Of a DNA stretch of 51,556 nt, positions 12,771 through 24,437 are shown piece after piece. Every line of letters begins with the position of its first letter. The stretch's first letter is position 1. The stretch is taken from the NCBI GenBank assembly GCA_046756245.1, contig JBHHVZ010000008.1, forward strand, positions 1 to 51,556. The letters are read 5' to 3'. The notes below the pieces were generated by a model. That model saw nothing but the letters and a program-made list of their open reading frames with translations, made no database searches and was not told the origin of the DNA. Origin of the DNA: G021776435 sp046756245. GTDB taxonomy: Bacteria > Pseudomonadota > Alphaproteobacteria > Caulobacterales > Parvularculaceae. Both the position numbers and the translations under genes were made by a program.

Positions 12771-13484
12771 ATGAAAAGAATTTTTGATGAGTTCGAGCAG
12801 GTTCGGATCATTAATCTGCAAGAACGCGCTGATCGCAGACGGGCGGTGATCCGGGAACTCGCTCGCATCGGAGTCGAGGAGATCGTCCCGCCGATCTCAT
12901 TTTATACGGCCCGGCGGCTCACGCTGAACGATTCGTTCGAATCCGGGCCGAAAGGTTCTCTGATCAGCCATCGGGAGGCCATTCGCGAAGCGGTGGCGAG
13001 CGGCGCTCGCAACTTGTTGGTTCTTGAGGATGATGTGTTTTTCAACGAACCACACCCAGGGCAAATTGATGCGATCATTAACGCCATACGCGAACGGTCG
13101 TGGGACATCATTTATTTCGGTTATCTGAAACCTGACGACGTTTCCCTGAACGGACCGCTGGCGCGCTGGACCGGAGGGACGATCGGCGGGCATTTTTATG
13201 GGATGAACCGGCCTTACATGGAAAAGATGCTCGCCTTTATGGACTCGTTCGGCAAGGCGGAGCTTGGCATGGAAACTACGAATCCATCCTTTCGCGACGG
13301 GGCGTTCAATCTTTATTTCGAACGGAATCCCGAACTGAATCGATTTCTCGTTGCGCCAAGCCTCGCAAGGCAACGAAGCTCGCGCACCGACCTGCATCGA
13401 CTTTCACATTTCGATCGCATTCCCGGACTTCGCGACCTCACGCAGATGACCAGAGCCTTGCGAAATTTCATACGCAGACGGTGA
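12771..13484 (+). CDS. Glycosyltransferase family 25 (LPS-type) protein
   Basis: The protein (237 residues from the ATG giving MKRIFDEFEQVRIINL) has the GT25 pattern: an N-terminal VRIINLQERADRRR segment, GSLISHREAIREA near residue 60, and the acidic donor site LVLEDDVFF near residue 85. The family transfers sugars to lipooligosaccharide or glycans from nucleotide sugars. An in-frame GTG at 12750 would add seven residues; neither start has a strong ribosome site. It points toward a second glycosyltransferase on the opposite strand. Both sit between rpoC and rpsL, so they look like an insertion into a conserved operon boundary. Acceptor and donor are unknown. Confidence 0.75.
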   Translation: MKRIFDEFEQVRIINLQERADRRRAVIRELARIGVEEIVPPISFYTARRLTLNDSFESGPKGSLISHREAIREAVASGARNLLVLEDDVFFNEPHPGQIDAIINAIRERSWDIIYFGYLKPDDVSLNGPLARWTGGTIGGHFYGMNRPYMEKMLAFMDSFGKAELGMETTNPSFRDGAFNLYFERNPELNRFLVAPSLARQRSSRTDLHRLSHFDRIPGLRDLTQMTRALRNFIRRR

Positions 13485-13530
13485 GCGCAGGCGATTGCAG
13501 CCGTCGGGGAAATGCCGTCGCTTTCGCTTG

Positions 13531-14730
13531 TCAGGGATCGAGATCGGCGATGCGCTGGAGCTGGCCGATGCGTCGCTCAAAGGTCGGTTCGAATGCGTGG
13601 GGACGCGCAAGTTCCAGCGCCGTACGGGACTTTCGGGCGATCTCGCCGGGAGTGCTGCGCGCCTTTGCAATGCGGCGGGCGAGAGCGTCGATCCCGTCGA
13701 TCGGCGCCGACCAGCCAATATCGGCTTGCTCCAGAATCCCCCTGAACGCGCGATTGGCGTAGCCGGCGATGGGAACCCCGCAGGCAAGCGTCTCAAAATA
13801 GGTGCAGGAGGGATCCGACTGGCGGTGGCAGCACACGAAGAGATCGGCGCTGCTTTTCATGAACGGGACGAGCTCAGTGTCGAAATCGACGGCCCCGTGC
13901 AAGCGCATGCGATCGCCGAGCCCGCGCTGCGCGATCTCCTGTCGCAAGCGGTCTTCGAGGGGCCCCGTTCCAAACAGGTCGAGCGTGGCGTCGATCCCCT
14001 CCGCCGAAAGCCGGATCATCAGACGGGGCAGATGGTCGACGCCCTTGATCGGATCGAGCCGGCCCGAAAAAGCGAGGCGCAGCGGGCGGTCCGTCTCGAG
14101 GCCGGCGAGCCGAGCCTCGAGCGCCTCCGCCGTCGGAATTGCTGCTTCGCTCATCCTTGTGCCGAAAAAGGCGAGGACATCGTCGCTGAGCCCGCCATAA
14201 CGCTTGGCCGCCGGCGCGCCGTTCGCCTGGATGCCGTTCGCCAGCGCCAGCGCCCGGCGCCGGCGCGGCTCCGCCGTAATGAGCCAGACCATGGTTTTCA
14301 GCCGGGCGAGAAGAGGGCGATCTTCCAGCCAGGCGATCGAAAGACGGGTTTCGAGGGTATTCTCTATAATATAGACGCAAGGGATATTGCGGGCGCGGCA
14401 CTGGCGGCTGATGTCGAACTGGGCGTGACCGTCGGCGCCGGCGAGCACGATCGACGCGCCGTCCAGAAGATCGGGCGGGAAGGGGCCGTCGCCAGCTACG
14501 GGGACAAGCCGGAATGGCAGCGAATCCGCGGAAAAAGTCGCAGAAAACGGGGGATCGGCGTCTGGTCTGGCCCGCATGGCGCAGCGAATCGGACCGCCCC
14601 ACAGCGCCTCGTAGCGGGTCATGCCGGCGACGAATTTCTTGTCGATGACGGCCTCATCGCCGATCGGGCGAACCGGCGCGTTGGAGACCACGAGCAGCTC
14701 CTTGTCATGGCGGTCAGGCTCGGCGTTCAT
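13531..14730 (-). CDS. Glycosyltransferase family 4 (GT-B) protein
   Basis: This is a 399-residue GT-B glycosyltransferase. The C-terminal Rossmann half contains LRLAFSGRLDPIKGVDHLP (about 215-233), typical of GT4 phosphosugar-contacting loops. DLFVCCHRQSDPSCTYFE followed by TLACGVPIAGY is the variant E-x7-E donor-binding motif. No signal peptide or membrane helix is evident, so it is probably cytoplasmic. It converges with the GT25 gene, leaving 46 bases between them. The start is the ATG of MNAEPDRHDKELLVV. The substrate cannot be told; surface polysaccharide synthesis is an inference. Confidence 0.75.
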   Translation of the reverse strand: MNAEPDRHDKELLVVSNAPVRPIGDEAVIDKKFVAGMTRYEALWGGPIRCAMRARPDADPPFSATFSADSLPFRLVPVAGDGPFPPDLLDGASIVLAGADGHAQFDISRQCRARNIPCVYIIENTLETRLSIAWLEDRPLLARLKTMVWLITAEPRRRRALALANGIQANGAPAAKRYGGLSDDVLAFFGTRMSEAAIPTAEALEARLAGLETDRPLRLAFSGRLDPIKGVDHLPRLMIRLSAEGIDATLDLFGTGPLEDRLRQEIAQRGLGDRMRLHGAVDFDTELVPFMKSSADLFVCCHRQSDPSCTYFETLACGVPIAGYANRAFRGILEQADIGWSAPIDGIDALARRIAKARSTPGEIARKSRTALELARPHAFEPTFERRIGQLQRIADLDP

Positions 14731-15099
14731 TTGCGGCTTTCCTCCGGCGCCCGGCGGCGCGGCGCCGTGATTTCCATACGCCGCTCCGAGGGCCGTGAAA
14801 ACAGCCAGACGCGAACGGAGACAACTCCTCCAAAATAGTGGAAAAAGTCGCGCTAATGCTATTGACCAAGCCGATTCGCTCTTATACTTTCCGCGCCGCT
14901 GGAAGGCCGGCAGTCAGGCGCGCCTGAAACGCGGCCAGCCTTAGCTGACGACATTGTATTGCAGTTTCGTGAGCGGCGTTCCGCCAGCCGGGGCCCCGCT
15001 CATTTGCGTCATGGCGAAAATGGCCGCGGCGCGCCGGGATGGTTACGACAGACGGCCCCTGGGCCGCCGGTCAAAAAGCAAAAGGCTCTGGGAGAGCGC
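14731..15099. other. 369-base region between GT4 gene and rpsL
   Basis: No protein gene is convincing here. It carries the presumed str-operon promoter near 14862-14888 and a GC-rich leader. An upstream in-frame extension of rpsL exists but has no L12/S12-like sequence. Confidence 0.6.
14862..14888 (+). promoter_or_regulatory. Candidate str-operon promoter
   Basis: TTGACC at 14862-14867 and TATACT at 14883-14888 are good hexamers, but the spacer is 15 bases, shorter than ideal. It is the best promoter in the gap before rpsL and would give a leader of about 205 bases. Confidence 0.45.
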
Positions 15100-15471
15100 A
15101 TGCCGACGATTCAACAGCTTATCCGCAAACCGCGGAAACCGCGCCGGAAGATCAACAAGGTCCCGGCGATGGAAGCCTGTCCGCAAAAGCGCGGCGTGTG
15201 CACGCGCGTCTATACGACGACGCCGAAAAAGCCGAACTCGGCGCTTCGGAAAGTCGCCAAAATCAGGCTCACCAACGGCTATGAAGTGATCGGCTATATC
15301 CCCGGCGAGGGCCACAATCTGCAGGAGCACTCGGTGGTGCTGATCCGCGGCGGGCGCGTCAAGGACCTGCCCGGCGTGCGCTACCACATCCTGCGCGGCG
15401 TGCTCGACACGCAAGGCGTGAAAGACCGTAAGCAGCGTCGTTCGAAATACGGCGCCAAACGGCCGAAGTGA
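15100..15471 (+). CDS. rpsL: 30S ribosomal protein S12
   Basis: S12 controls decoding accuracy at the A site. The true start is the ATG of MPTIQQLIRKPRKP, with GGGAGAGC just upstream, giving 123 residues. The streptomycin-contact segments TTTPKKPNSALRK (Lys43 region) and GGRVKDLPGVRYH (Lys88 region) carry the sensitive-type residues. It is the first gene of the str operon. A palindromic element fills the 110-base gap before rpsG. Confidence 0.97.
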   Translation: MPTIQQLIRKPRKPRRKINKVPAMEACPQKRGVCTRVYTTTPKKPNSALRKVAKIRLTNGYEVIGYIPGEGHNLQEHSVVLIRGGRVKDLPGVRYHILRGVLDTQGVKDRKQRRSKYGAKRPK

Positions 15472-15486
15472 TCTGAGCGGAGCGAA

Positions 15487-15524
15487 GATCATCCCGGACG
15501 GCGCGAAAGCGGCGATCCGGGATC
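15487..15524. repeat. REP-like palindrome between rpsL and rpsG
   Basis: The inverted repeat GATC-ATCCCGGA...TCCGGGATC spans 38 bases with a GCGAAAGC-type loop. TCCCGGA/TCCGGGA palindromes of this form are common dispersed intergenic elements in alphaproteobacteria. It lies inside an operon, so it may affect message stability. Confidence 0.55.
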
Positions 15525-15581
15525 TGGAAGAAGGAAAGAGAGGCCTGACCGTAATAGGGCCGGGCTTGCAAAGGAAACGAA

Positions 15582-16052
15582 ATGTCTCGACGTCGCCGCG
15601 CCGATAAACGCGTCATCCACCCGGATCCGAAATTCGGGGACAAGACGATTTCGAAGTTCATCAATTACGTGATGCTCGAAGGAAAGAAATCGGCCGCTGA
15701 GAAAATTGTTTATGGCGCGCTCGACAAGATCGAGGGCAAGATGCGTCGCCCGCCGGTCGACCTTTTTAAGGAAGCGCTCGACAACGTGACGCCGGCGATC
15801 GAGGTTCGCTCGCGCCGGGTCGGCGGCGCCACGTATCAGGTGCCCGTCGAAGTCCGGCCCGACCGTAAGCTTGCGCTCGCGATGCGGTGGATCATTTCAG
15901 CCGCGCGGTCGCGCAACGAAACGACAATGGTCGACAAACTTTCGAATGAGTTGATGGACGCCGCGCAAAACCGCGGCGCCGCTGTGAAAAAACGCGAAGA
16001 CACGCACCGGATGGCGGAAGCGAACCGCGCTTTCTCCCATTACCGATGGTAA
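15582..16052 (+). CDS. rpsG: 30S ribosomal protein S7
   Basis: S7 initiates assembly of the 30S head and sits near the E site. It is 156 residues long, with the standard MSRRRRADKR N-terminus, PDPKFGDKTISKFINYVML, and a C-terminus ending ANRAFSHYRW. The ribosome site is CAAAGGAAACGA before the ATG. fusA begins 29 bases after the stop. In E. coli S7 is the repressor of the str operon. Confidence 0.97.
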   Translation: MSRRRRADKRVIHPDPKFGDKTISKFINYVMLEGKKSAAEKIVYGALDKIEGKMRRPPVDLFKEALDNVTPAIEVRSRRVGGATYQVPVEVRPDRKLALAMRWIISAARSRNETTMVDKLSNELMDAAQNRGAAVKKREDTHRMAEANRAFSHYRW

Positions 16053-16081
16053 TCCGGTTTACCGAGTAAGGCTCTCCAGTC

Positions 16082-18160
<2,079 letters not shown>

Positions 18161-18231
18161 TGAAGTTGGACCAAAACCCGCCAAAGGGGCGGTAAGTTAA
18201 ACGCTGTCGTCAAAAGACGGAGAGAAGTGAA

Positions 18232-19407
<1,176 letters not shown>

Positions 19408-19421
19408 GCCCCCAATAAATG

Positions 19422-19451
19422 ACGCGGATCGGGTTTTCCGGTCCGCGTTTT
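19422..19451 (+). terminator. Terminator-like hairpin between tuf and rpsJ
   Basis: ACGCGGATCGG pairs with CCGGTCCGCGT (11 bp with one G-U) around a GTTTT loop, followed by TTTTGG. It could attenuate read-through from the str operon into the S10 operon. Confidence 0.5.
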
Positions 19452-19495
19452 GGACTCTTGAGAAGACGGGTTTTTGAAACGAAGCGTAGGACGCC

Positions 19496-19807
19496 ATGCA
19501 ACAGAACATCCGCATAAGGCTTAAAGCATTCGATCACAGAGTGCTTGACGCTTCGGCGAAAGAGATCGTCAACACCGCCAAACGCACGGGCGCGCAGGTA
19601 AGAGGGCCGATCCCGCTGCCGACGCGCATCGAGAAGTTCACGGTGAATCGTTCACCCCATATCGATAAGAAAAGCCGCGAGCAATTCGAGATGCGCACCC
19701 ACAAGCGCGTTCTCGATATTGTCGATCCGACGCCGCAGACGGTCGACGCGCTGATGAAACTCGACCTTTCGGCCGGCGTCGACGTTGAAATTCGGCTTGG
19801 CGCTTAA
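19496..19807 (+). CDS. rpsJ: 30S ribosomal protein S10 / NusE
   Basis: A small-subunit head protein and NusE antitermination partner of NusB. It has 103 residues with MQQNIRIRLKAFDHRVLD, GAQVRGPIPLPTRIEKFTV and the C-terminal SAGVDVEIRLGA. It is the first gene of the S10 operon. The 88-base gap from tuf holds a hairpin, and I see no strong separate promoter. rplC follows 27 bases later. Confidence 0.97.
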   Translation: MQQNIRIRLKAFDHRVLDASAKEIVNTAKRTGAQVRGPIPLPTRIEKFTVNRSPHIDKKSREQFEMRTHKRVLDIVDPTPQTVDALMKLDLSAGVDVEIRLGA

Positions 19808-19834
19808 GACTGGACGCGTAAAGGAGCAAGAGCG

Positions 19835-20593
19835 ATGCGCACCGGGCTCATTGCGAAGAAAATCGGCATGACGCGCGTCTATCGCGAAGACGGCGAACAT
19901 GTGCCTGTTACGGTACTGCATGTCGACGGCTGTCAGGTCGTCGGGCAGCGGACAACGGAAAAACACGGCTATGCCGCGCTGCAGCTCGGCGCCGGCCGGA
20001 AAAAAATAAAGCGTGCGACAAAGGCCGAGCGCGGTCATTTCGCCGCCGCCAATGTCGAGCCGAAGCAGAAGCTCGCGGAGTTTCGCGTTTCGCCGGAAAA
20101 CCTTGTCGATATCGGCGCGGAATTGTCGGCGGACCATTTCGTCGCCGGCCAGCGGGTCGACGTCAGCGGGACGGGCATCGGCAAAGGCTTCGCCGGCGCC
20201 ATGAAGCGCCACAATTTCGCAGGTCTGCGCGCCAGTCACGGCGTTTCGATCTCGCACCGGTCACACGGATCGACCGGCCAGTGTCAGGATCCCGGCAAGG
20301 TCTTCAAGGGCAAGAAAATGGCCGGCCATCTTGGCGCTGTGCGGCGCACGACCCAGAACATCGAAGTCGTGAAAACCGACCCCGATCGCGGCCTCATTCT
20401 TGTGAAGGGTGCGGTTCCCGGCGCCAAGGGCGGTTGGGTGCTCGTGCGCGACGCTATAAAGCGCGCCATACCCAATGACGCGCCCAAGCCCGCCGGGCTC
20501 AAGGCGACCGATGCGCCTGCCGAAGAAGCAAAACCCGAATCCGACGCCGCCGCTGATACGGCGCCGGAAGCAAAAACAGAAGGGGACGAATAA
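19835..20593 (+). CDS. rplC: 50S ribosomal protein L3
   Basis: An early-assembly large-subunit protein near the peptidyl transferase centre. It is 252 residues, longer than the E. coli 209, because of an acidic Ala/Glu-rich tail from about residue 220 (APAEEAKPESD), an extension often seen in alphaproteobacteria. Family blocks are MRTGLIAKKIGMTRVY, SHGVSISHRSHGSTGQ and GKKMAGHLG. AAGGAGCAAGAGCG precedes ATG. Its stop shares one base with the rplD start. Confidence 0.97.
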   Translation: MRTGLIAKKIGMTRVYREDGEHVPVTVLHVDGCQVVGQRTTEKHGYAALQLGAGRKKIKRATKAERGHFAAANVEPKQKLAEFRVSPENLVDIGAELSADHFVAGQRVDVSGTGIGKGFAGAMKRHNFAGLRASHGVSISHRSHGSTGQCQDPGKVFKGKKMAGHLGAVRRTTQNIEVVKTDPDRGLILVKGAVPGAKGGWVLVRDAIKRAIPNDAPKPAGLKATDAPAEEAKPESDAAADTAPEAKTEGDE

Positions 20594-21210
20594 TGAAAGC
20601 CGACGTCCTCAGCCTTGCAAACAAAAAGGCGGGCTCGATCGATCTCGATGAGACGATCTTCGGGCTTGAGCCGCGCAAGGACATTCTTCATCGCTGCGTG
20701 GTCTATCAGCTCGCCAAGCGCCAGCAGGGCACGCATCTCGCGCGCGAGCGCAGCCAGGTCAATGCGACGGGCAGAAAAATGTACCGTCAGAAAGGAACCG
20801 GCGGCGCGCGTCACAGCGACAAGAAAGTTTCGCAGTTTCGCGGCGGCGGCAAAGCGCACGGGCCGCGCCCGCGCAGCCATGCGATTGGACTTCCGAAGCG
20901 GGTGCGCCGTCTGGCGCTCAAACATGCTCTTTCAGCCAAGCAGGCCGCCAGGGAGCTCATCATTCTTGATGAAGCCAAACTCGGCGAAGCGAAAACAAAG
21001 GCGCTGATTGCGGCGCTCGAGAACCTCGGCGTTTCGAATGCGCTGGTTGTCGATGCGCAGGTCGACGAAATGTTCGGTCTCGCCGCGCGTAATATTCCGA
21101 ACGTAGACGTTTTGCCGGTGATTGGCGCGAATGTGTACGACATCCTCCGTCGCGAGAAGCTGGTTCTGACAAAAGCGGCGGTCGAAGGGCTGGAGGCGCG
21201 ACTCAAATGA
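20593..21210 (+). CDS. rplD: 50S ribosomal protein L4
   Basis: L4 lines the exit tunnel and in enterobacteria autoregulates the S10 operon. It has 205 residues. The extended tunnel loop is present as RKMYRQKGTGGARHSDKK, with FRGGGKAHGPRPRS near residues 60-92. The start ATG overlaps the rplC TAA by one base, and the stop overlaps rplW (ATGA), implying translational coupling. Confidence 0.97.
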   Translation: MKADVLSLANKKAGSIDLDETIFGLEPRKDILHRCVVYQLAKRQQGTHLARERSQVNATGRKMYRQKGTGGARHSDKKVSQFRGGGKAHGPRPRSHAIGLPKRVRRLALKHALSAKQAARELIILDEAKLGEAKTKALIAALENLGVSNALVVDAQVDEMFGLAARNIPNVDVLPVIGANVYDILRREKLVLTKAAVEGLEARLK

Positions 21211-21521
21211 GCAAAGCGCAAGAAACAAAGCTGACGGAAAAGCACTACGATACGCTGATCGCACCGGTAATCACCGAAAAATCGACCATCGCGTCGGAGA
21301 ATAATCAGGTCGTTTTCCGCGTTCCGCTGACGGCGACCAAGCCCGAAATCGCACAGGCCGTTGAAGCCCTCTTTAAGGTGAAAGTGAAGGCGATCAACAC
21401 GCTGCGCGTCAAAGGCAAGAACAAACAGTTCCGCGGCCGCGCCTATACGCGATCGACAGTGAAAAAAGCGGTCGTCACCCTCGAAGAGGGCCATTCGATC
21501 GACATCACCACGGGACTTTAA
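21207..21521 (+). CDS. rplW: 50S ribosomal protein L23
   Basis: L23 is the tunnel-exit docking site for trigger factor and SRP. It is 104 residues, with LIAPVITEKSTIASENNQVVF near the N-terminus and the KQFRGRAYTRS loop. It overlaps rplD by four bases and is followed by rplB after 18 bases. Confidence 0.96.
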   Translation: MSKAQETKLTEKHYDTLIAPVITEKSTIASENNQVVFRVPLTATKPEIAQAVEALFKVKVKAINTLRVKGKNKQFRGRAYTRSTVKKAVVTLEEGHSIDITTGL

Positions 21522-21539
21522 GGGAACGGGACTGGAATA

Positions 21540-22376
21540 ATGGCGCTCAGAAAGTTTAACCCGACAACGCCCGGCCGCCGCCAGCTCGTTCTGGTGGACC
21601 GCAGCCAGTTGTGGAAGGGCAAGCCGGAAAAGACCTTGACCGAAGGCCTGACGTCGAAAGGCGGGCGCAACAATATGGGCCGTATCACCGTGCGCTGGCG
21701 CGGCGGCGGCGTGAAGAAGCTTTACCGCAAGGTAGACTTCAAGCGCCGCAAGTTCGACGTCGAGGCGAAGGTCGAACGGCTTGAATATGATCCAAACCGG
21801 ACGGCGTTCATCGCGCTTATAAAGTATATCGACGGCGAACTTGGCTATATTCTTGCGCCGCAGCGCCTGCGCGTCGGCGACAAGGTGATCTCCGGCGAGC
21901 GCGTCGACGTGAAGCCCGGCAATGCGATGCCGCTCAAGAACACGCCGGTCGGCGCCATCGTCCATAATATCGAGATGAAGCCCGGCAAGGGCGGGCAGAT
22001 CGCGCGCGCCGCCGGCGCCTACGCCCAGCTTGTCGGCCGCGACGGGGCAATGGCGCTTGTTCGCCTGCAGTCCGGCGAGGTCCGCCTCGTTCCGGGCGAC
22101 TGCATGGCGACGGTCGGCGCGGTTTCGAACGCCGATCATTTGAACGAATCGATGGGTAAAGCTGGCCGCAACCGCCTCAAAGGCAAGCGGCCCTCTGTGC
22201 GCGGCGTCGTTATGAACCCGGTCGACCACCCCCATGGCGGCGGCGAAGGGCGCACCTCCGGCGGCCGTCATCCGGTGACCCCCTGGGGCAAGCCTACCAA
22301 GGGCCGCAAGACCCGCAAGAACAAGCAGACTGACAAATTCATCATCCGCTCGCGTCACGCGCGGAAGAAAAAATAA
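21540..22376 (+). CDS. rplB: 50S ribosomal protein L2
   Basis: L2 is essential for subunit association and peptidyl transfer. It has 278 residues. MALRKFNPTTPGRRQLV starts it. The catalytic-region histidine lies in VDHPHGGGEGRTSGGRHPVTP near residues 225-240, and the basic C-tail ends SRHARKKK. Length and context are standard. Confidence 0.98.
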   Translation: MALRKFNPTTPGRRQLVLVDRSQLWKGKPEKTLTEGLTSKGGRNNMGRITVRWRGGGVKKLYRKVDFKRRKFDVEAKVERLEYDPNRTAFIALIKYIDGELGYILAPQRLRVGDKVISGERVDVKPGNAMPLKNTPVGAIVHNIEMKPGKGGQIARAAGAYAQLVGRDGAMALVRLQSGEVRLVPGDCMATVGAVSNADHLNESMGKAGRNRLKGKRPSVRGVVMNPVDHPHGGGEGRTSGGRHPVTPWGKPTKGRKTRKNKQTDKFIIRSRHARKKK

Positions 22377-22394
22377 GACGCAGGAGACTCGCAC

Positions 22395-22673
22395 ATGCCC
22401 CGTTCCGTCTGGAAAGGCCCGTTCGTCGACCGCTATCTCCTGCAGAAAGCGGAGCAAGCTCATGGCGGCTCGCACAAGGGCGGCATCAAGACCTGGTCGC
22501 GCCGGTCGACGATCCTGCCGCAATTCGTCGGGCTTACATTCAATGTCTACAACGGCCGTAAGTTCATTCCGGTCCATGTCACCGAAGACATGGTGGGGCA
22601 CAAGCTTGGCGAGTTTTCGCCGACCCGCACCTATCATGGCCACGGCGCCGATAGAAAAGGCCGGAGAGCTTAA
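22395..22673 (+). CDS. rpsS: 30S ribosomal protein S19
   Basis: Head protein that pairs with S13. It has 92 residues with MPRSVWKGPFVD, TWSRRSTILPQFVGLT and GHKLGEFSPTRTYHGHGADRK, all family signatures. GCAGGAGACTCGCAC gives a good ribosome site. It is followed after three bases by rplV. Confidence 0.97.
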   Translation: MPRSVWKGPFVDRYLLQKAEQAHGGSHKGGIKTWSRRSTILPQFVGLTFNVYNGRKFIPVHVTEDMVGHKLGEFSPTRTYHGHGADRKGRRA

Positions 22674-22676
22674 GTC

Positions 22677-23057
22677 ATGGGACAGAAGAAGAATTCTCGC
22701 CGGGTCGCCGACAACCGGGCCTTAGCCAAGGGCCGATTGATTCGCACCTCGCCGCAAAAGCTCAACCTGGTCGCGCAAACGATCCGGGGCATGAAGGTCG
22801 AAAAGGCGCTCGCCGAACTGCAATTCTCGCGCAAGCGGATCGCGGTCGATGTCAAGAAAGTGCTCGAAAGCGCGATCGCCAACGCCGAGAATAACCATGA
22901 TCTCGACATCGACTCGCTCATCGTCGATCAGGCGTTCGTCGGCAAAAACCTGGTCATGAAGCGCTGGAAGCCGCGCGCGCGCGGGCGGGTAGGACGCATT
23001 CACAAGCCGTTTTCAGAGATCACAATCGTCGTGAAAGAAGTTGAGGAGGCCGCTTAA
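22677..23057 (+). CDS. rplV: 50S ribosomal protein L22
   Basis: L22 lines the peptide tunnel, and its loop is the macrolide-resistance site. It has 126 residues with TSPQKLNLVAQTIRGMKVEKAL and the loop WKPRARGRVGRI near 98-109, as in sensitive strains. The TAA stop shares a base with the rpsC ATG. Confidence 0.96.
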   Translation: MGQKKNSRRVADNRALAKGRLIRTSPQKLNLVAQTIRGMKVEKALAELQFSRKRIAVDVKKVLESAIANAENNHDLDIDSLIVDQAFVGKNLVMKRWKPRARGRVGRIHKPFSEITIVVKEVEEAA

Positions 23058-23767
23058 TGGGTCAGAAAGTCAATCCCATCGGCCTGCGTCTAGGGGTCAA
23101 CCGCACCTGGGACTCGCGCTGGTACGCCAACAAGGGCGCATACGCCGACCTTCTGCATGAAGATCTGGCGATCCGCCGCTATCTTGAGAAGCATCTCAAG
23201 CAGGCCGGCGTGTCGCGGATCGTCATCGAGCGTCCCCACAAAAAATGCCGGGTGACGATCTATACCGCCCGTCCGGGGGTTGTGATCGGCAAGAAGGGCG
23301 CCGACATTGAAAAGCTTCGCCAGCGTCTGTCGAAGCTCTCTTCGTCGGAGACGTTCCTGAACATCGTCGAAATTCGCAAACCCGAAGTCGACGCGCGCCT
23401 CGTCGCCGACAATATCGCTCAGCAGCTTGAGCGCCGGGTGGCTTTCCGCCGCGCCATGAAGCGCGCGATGCAGACAGCGGTCCGCATGGGTGCGCTGGGA
23501 ATTCGCGTAAACGTCGCCGGCCGGCTCGGCGGCGCCGAAATCGCGCGGATGGAATGGTACCGCGAAGGCCAGGTGCCGTTGCATACGCTTCGCGCCGACA
23601 TCGATTACGGCGTGTCGACCGCGCGCACGACCTACGGCGCGATTGGCGTCAAGGTCTGGATCTACAAGGGCGAGATCATGGAGCACGATCCGATGGCGCA
23701 GGAAAAACGCCTGGTCGACGCCCAGACCGGCGGCGTCGGGCAGGCCCGCCAGGGTCAACGGGCGTAA
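23057..23767 (+). CDS. rpsC: 30S ribosomal protein S3
   Basis: mRNA-entry protein with helicase role, 236 residues. MGQKVNPIGLRLGVNRTWDS begins it. The KH domain motif is GVVIGKKGADIEKLR near residues 75-89, and the C-terminal domain contains GRLGGAEIARMEWYREG. It overlaps rplV by one base. Confidence 0.97.
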   Translation: MGQKVNPIGLRLGVNRTWDSRWYANKGAYADLLHEDLAIRRYLEKHLKQAGVSRIVIERPHKKCRVTIYTARPGVVIGKKGADIEKLRQRLSKLSSSETFLNIVEIRKPEVDARLVADNIAQQLERRVAFRRAMKRAMQTAVRMGALGIRVNVAGRLGGAEIARMEWYREGQVPLHTLRADIDYGVSTARTTYGAIGVKVWIYKGEIMEHDPMAQEKRLVDAQTGGVGQARQGQRA

Positions 23768-23801
23768 CAGGAATCGCGCGTAACGGAATTGGGTACGGAC
23801 A

Positions 23802-24215
23802 ATGCTGCAACCGAAACGGACAAAGTTCCGTAAACAACATAAGGGACGCATCAAAGGCGCGGCCAAAGGCGGCACCGAGCTGAATTTCGGCTCGTACGGT
23901 CTTAAGGCGATGGAGCCGGAGCGGGTTACCGCGCGCCAGATAGAGGCGACGCGTCGCGCTATTACGCGCGCCATGAAACGGGCCGGCCGCGTCTGGATAC
24001 GCATCTTTCCGGACGTGCCGGTTTCGAAGAAACCGACGGAAGTGCGCATGGGCAAGGGCAAGGGTGCGCCGGAATACTGGGTCGCCCGCGTCAAGTCCGG
24101 CCGGATCATGTTCGAAATCGGCGGCGTTTCCGACGATGTCGCGCGCGAAGCGTTGGAGCTTGGCGCCGCCAAGCTGCCGATCAAGACGCGCATCGTGAAG
24201 CGCATTGGCGAATAG
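23802..24215 (+). CDS. rplP: 50S ribosomal protein L16
   Basis: Helps position A-site tRNA and 5S rRNA. It has 137 residues, beginning MLQPKRTKFRKQHKGRIKG, with MGKGKGAPEYWVARVKSG in the second half. A 34-base gap from rpsC carries only a weak ribosome site (GGGTACGGACA). Confidence 0.97.
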   Translation: MLQPKRTKFRKQHKGRIKGAAKGGTELNFGSYGLKAMEPERVTARQIEATRRAITRAMKRAGRVWIRIFPDVPVSKKPTEVRMGKGKGAPEYWVARVKSGRIMFEIGGVSDDVAREALELGAAKLPIKTRIVKRIGE

Positions 24216-24226
24216 GGAGCGGATCG

Positions 24227-24433
24227 GTGAAGGCGAGCGAAGTGCGCGATATGACGGAAGATCAGCTGAAGGACAGGCTCCATCAGTTGAAGAAAGAACA
24301 GTTCAACCTGCGCTTCCAGCGCGCCTCCGGTCAGCTTGAAAAGACCGCACGCGTGGGCGAAGTGCGCCGCGACATCGCACGGATCAAGACGATCCTAGGC
24401 GAAAAAGCGGGCAAAGCGAGCCGGGCGGAGTAA
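24227..24433 (+). CDS. rpmC: 50S ribosomal protein L29
   Basis: A small two-helix protein beside L23 at the tunnel exit. It has 68 residues and begins with GTG (MKASEVRDMTEDQLKD), with GGGAGCGGATCG upstream. The FNLRFQRASGQLEKTARV segment is diagnostic. Spacing is 11 bases from rplP and 4 to rpsQ. Confidence 0.95.
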   Translation: MKASEVRDMTEDQLKDRLHQLKKEQFNLRFQRASGQLEKTARVGEVRRDIARIKTILGEKAGKASRAE

Positions 24434-24437
24434 GAGA

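Noticed and set aside
13495..14838. 447-codon open frame on the plus strand
   Set aside because: It is antisense to the GT4 gene, has no recognisable domain and shows the codon pattern expected of a complementary shadow frame in GC-rich DNA.
20811..22643. 610-codon minus-strand frame
   Set aside because: Runs opposite rplD-rplW-rplB-rpsS; the plus-strand genes are certain.
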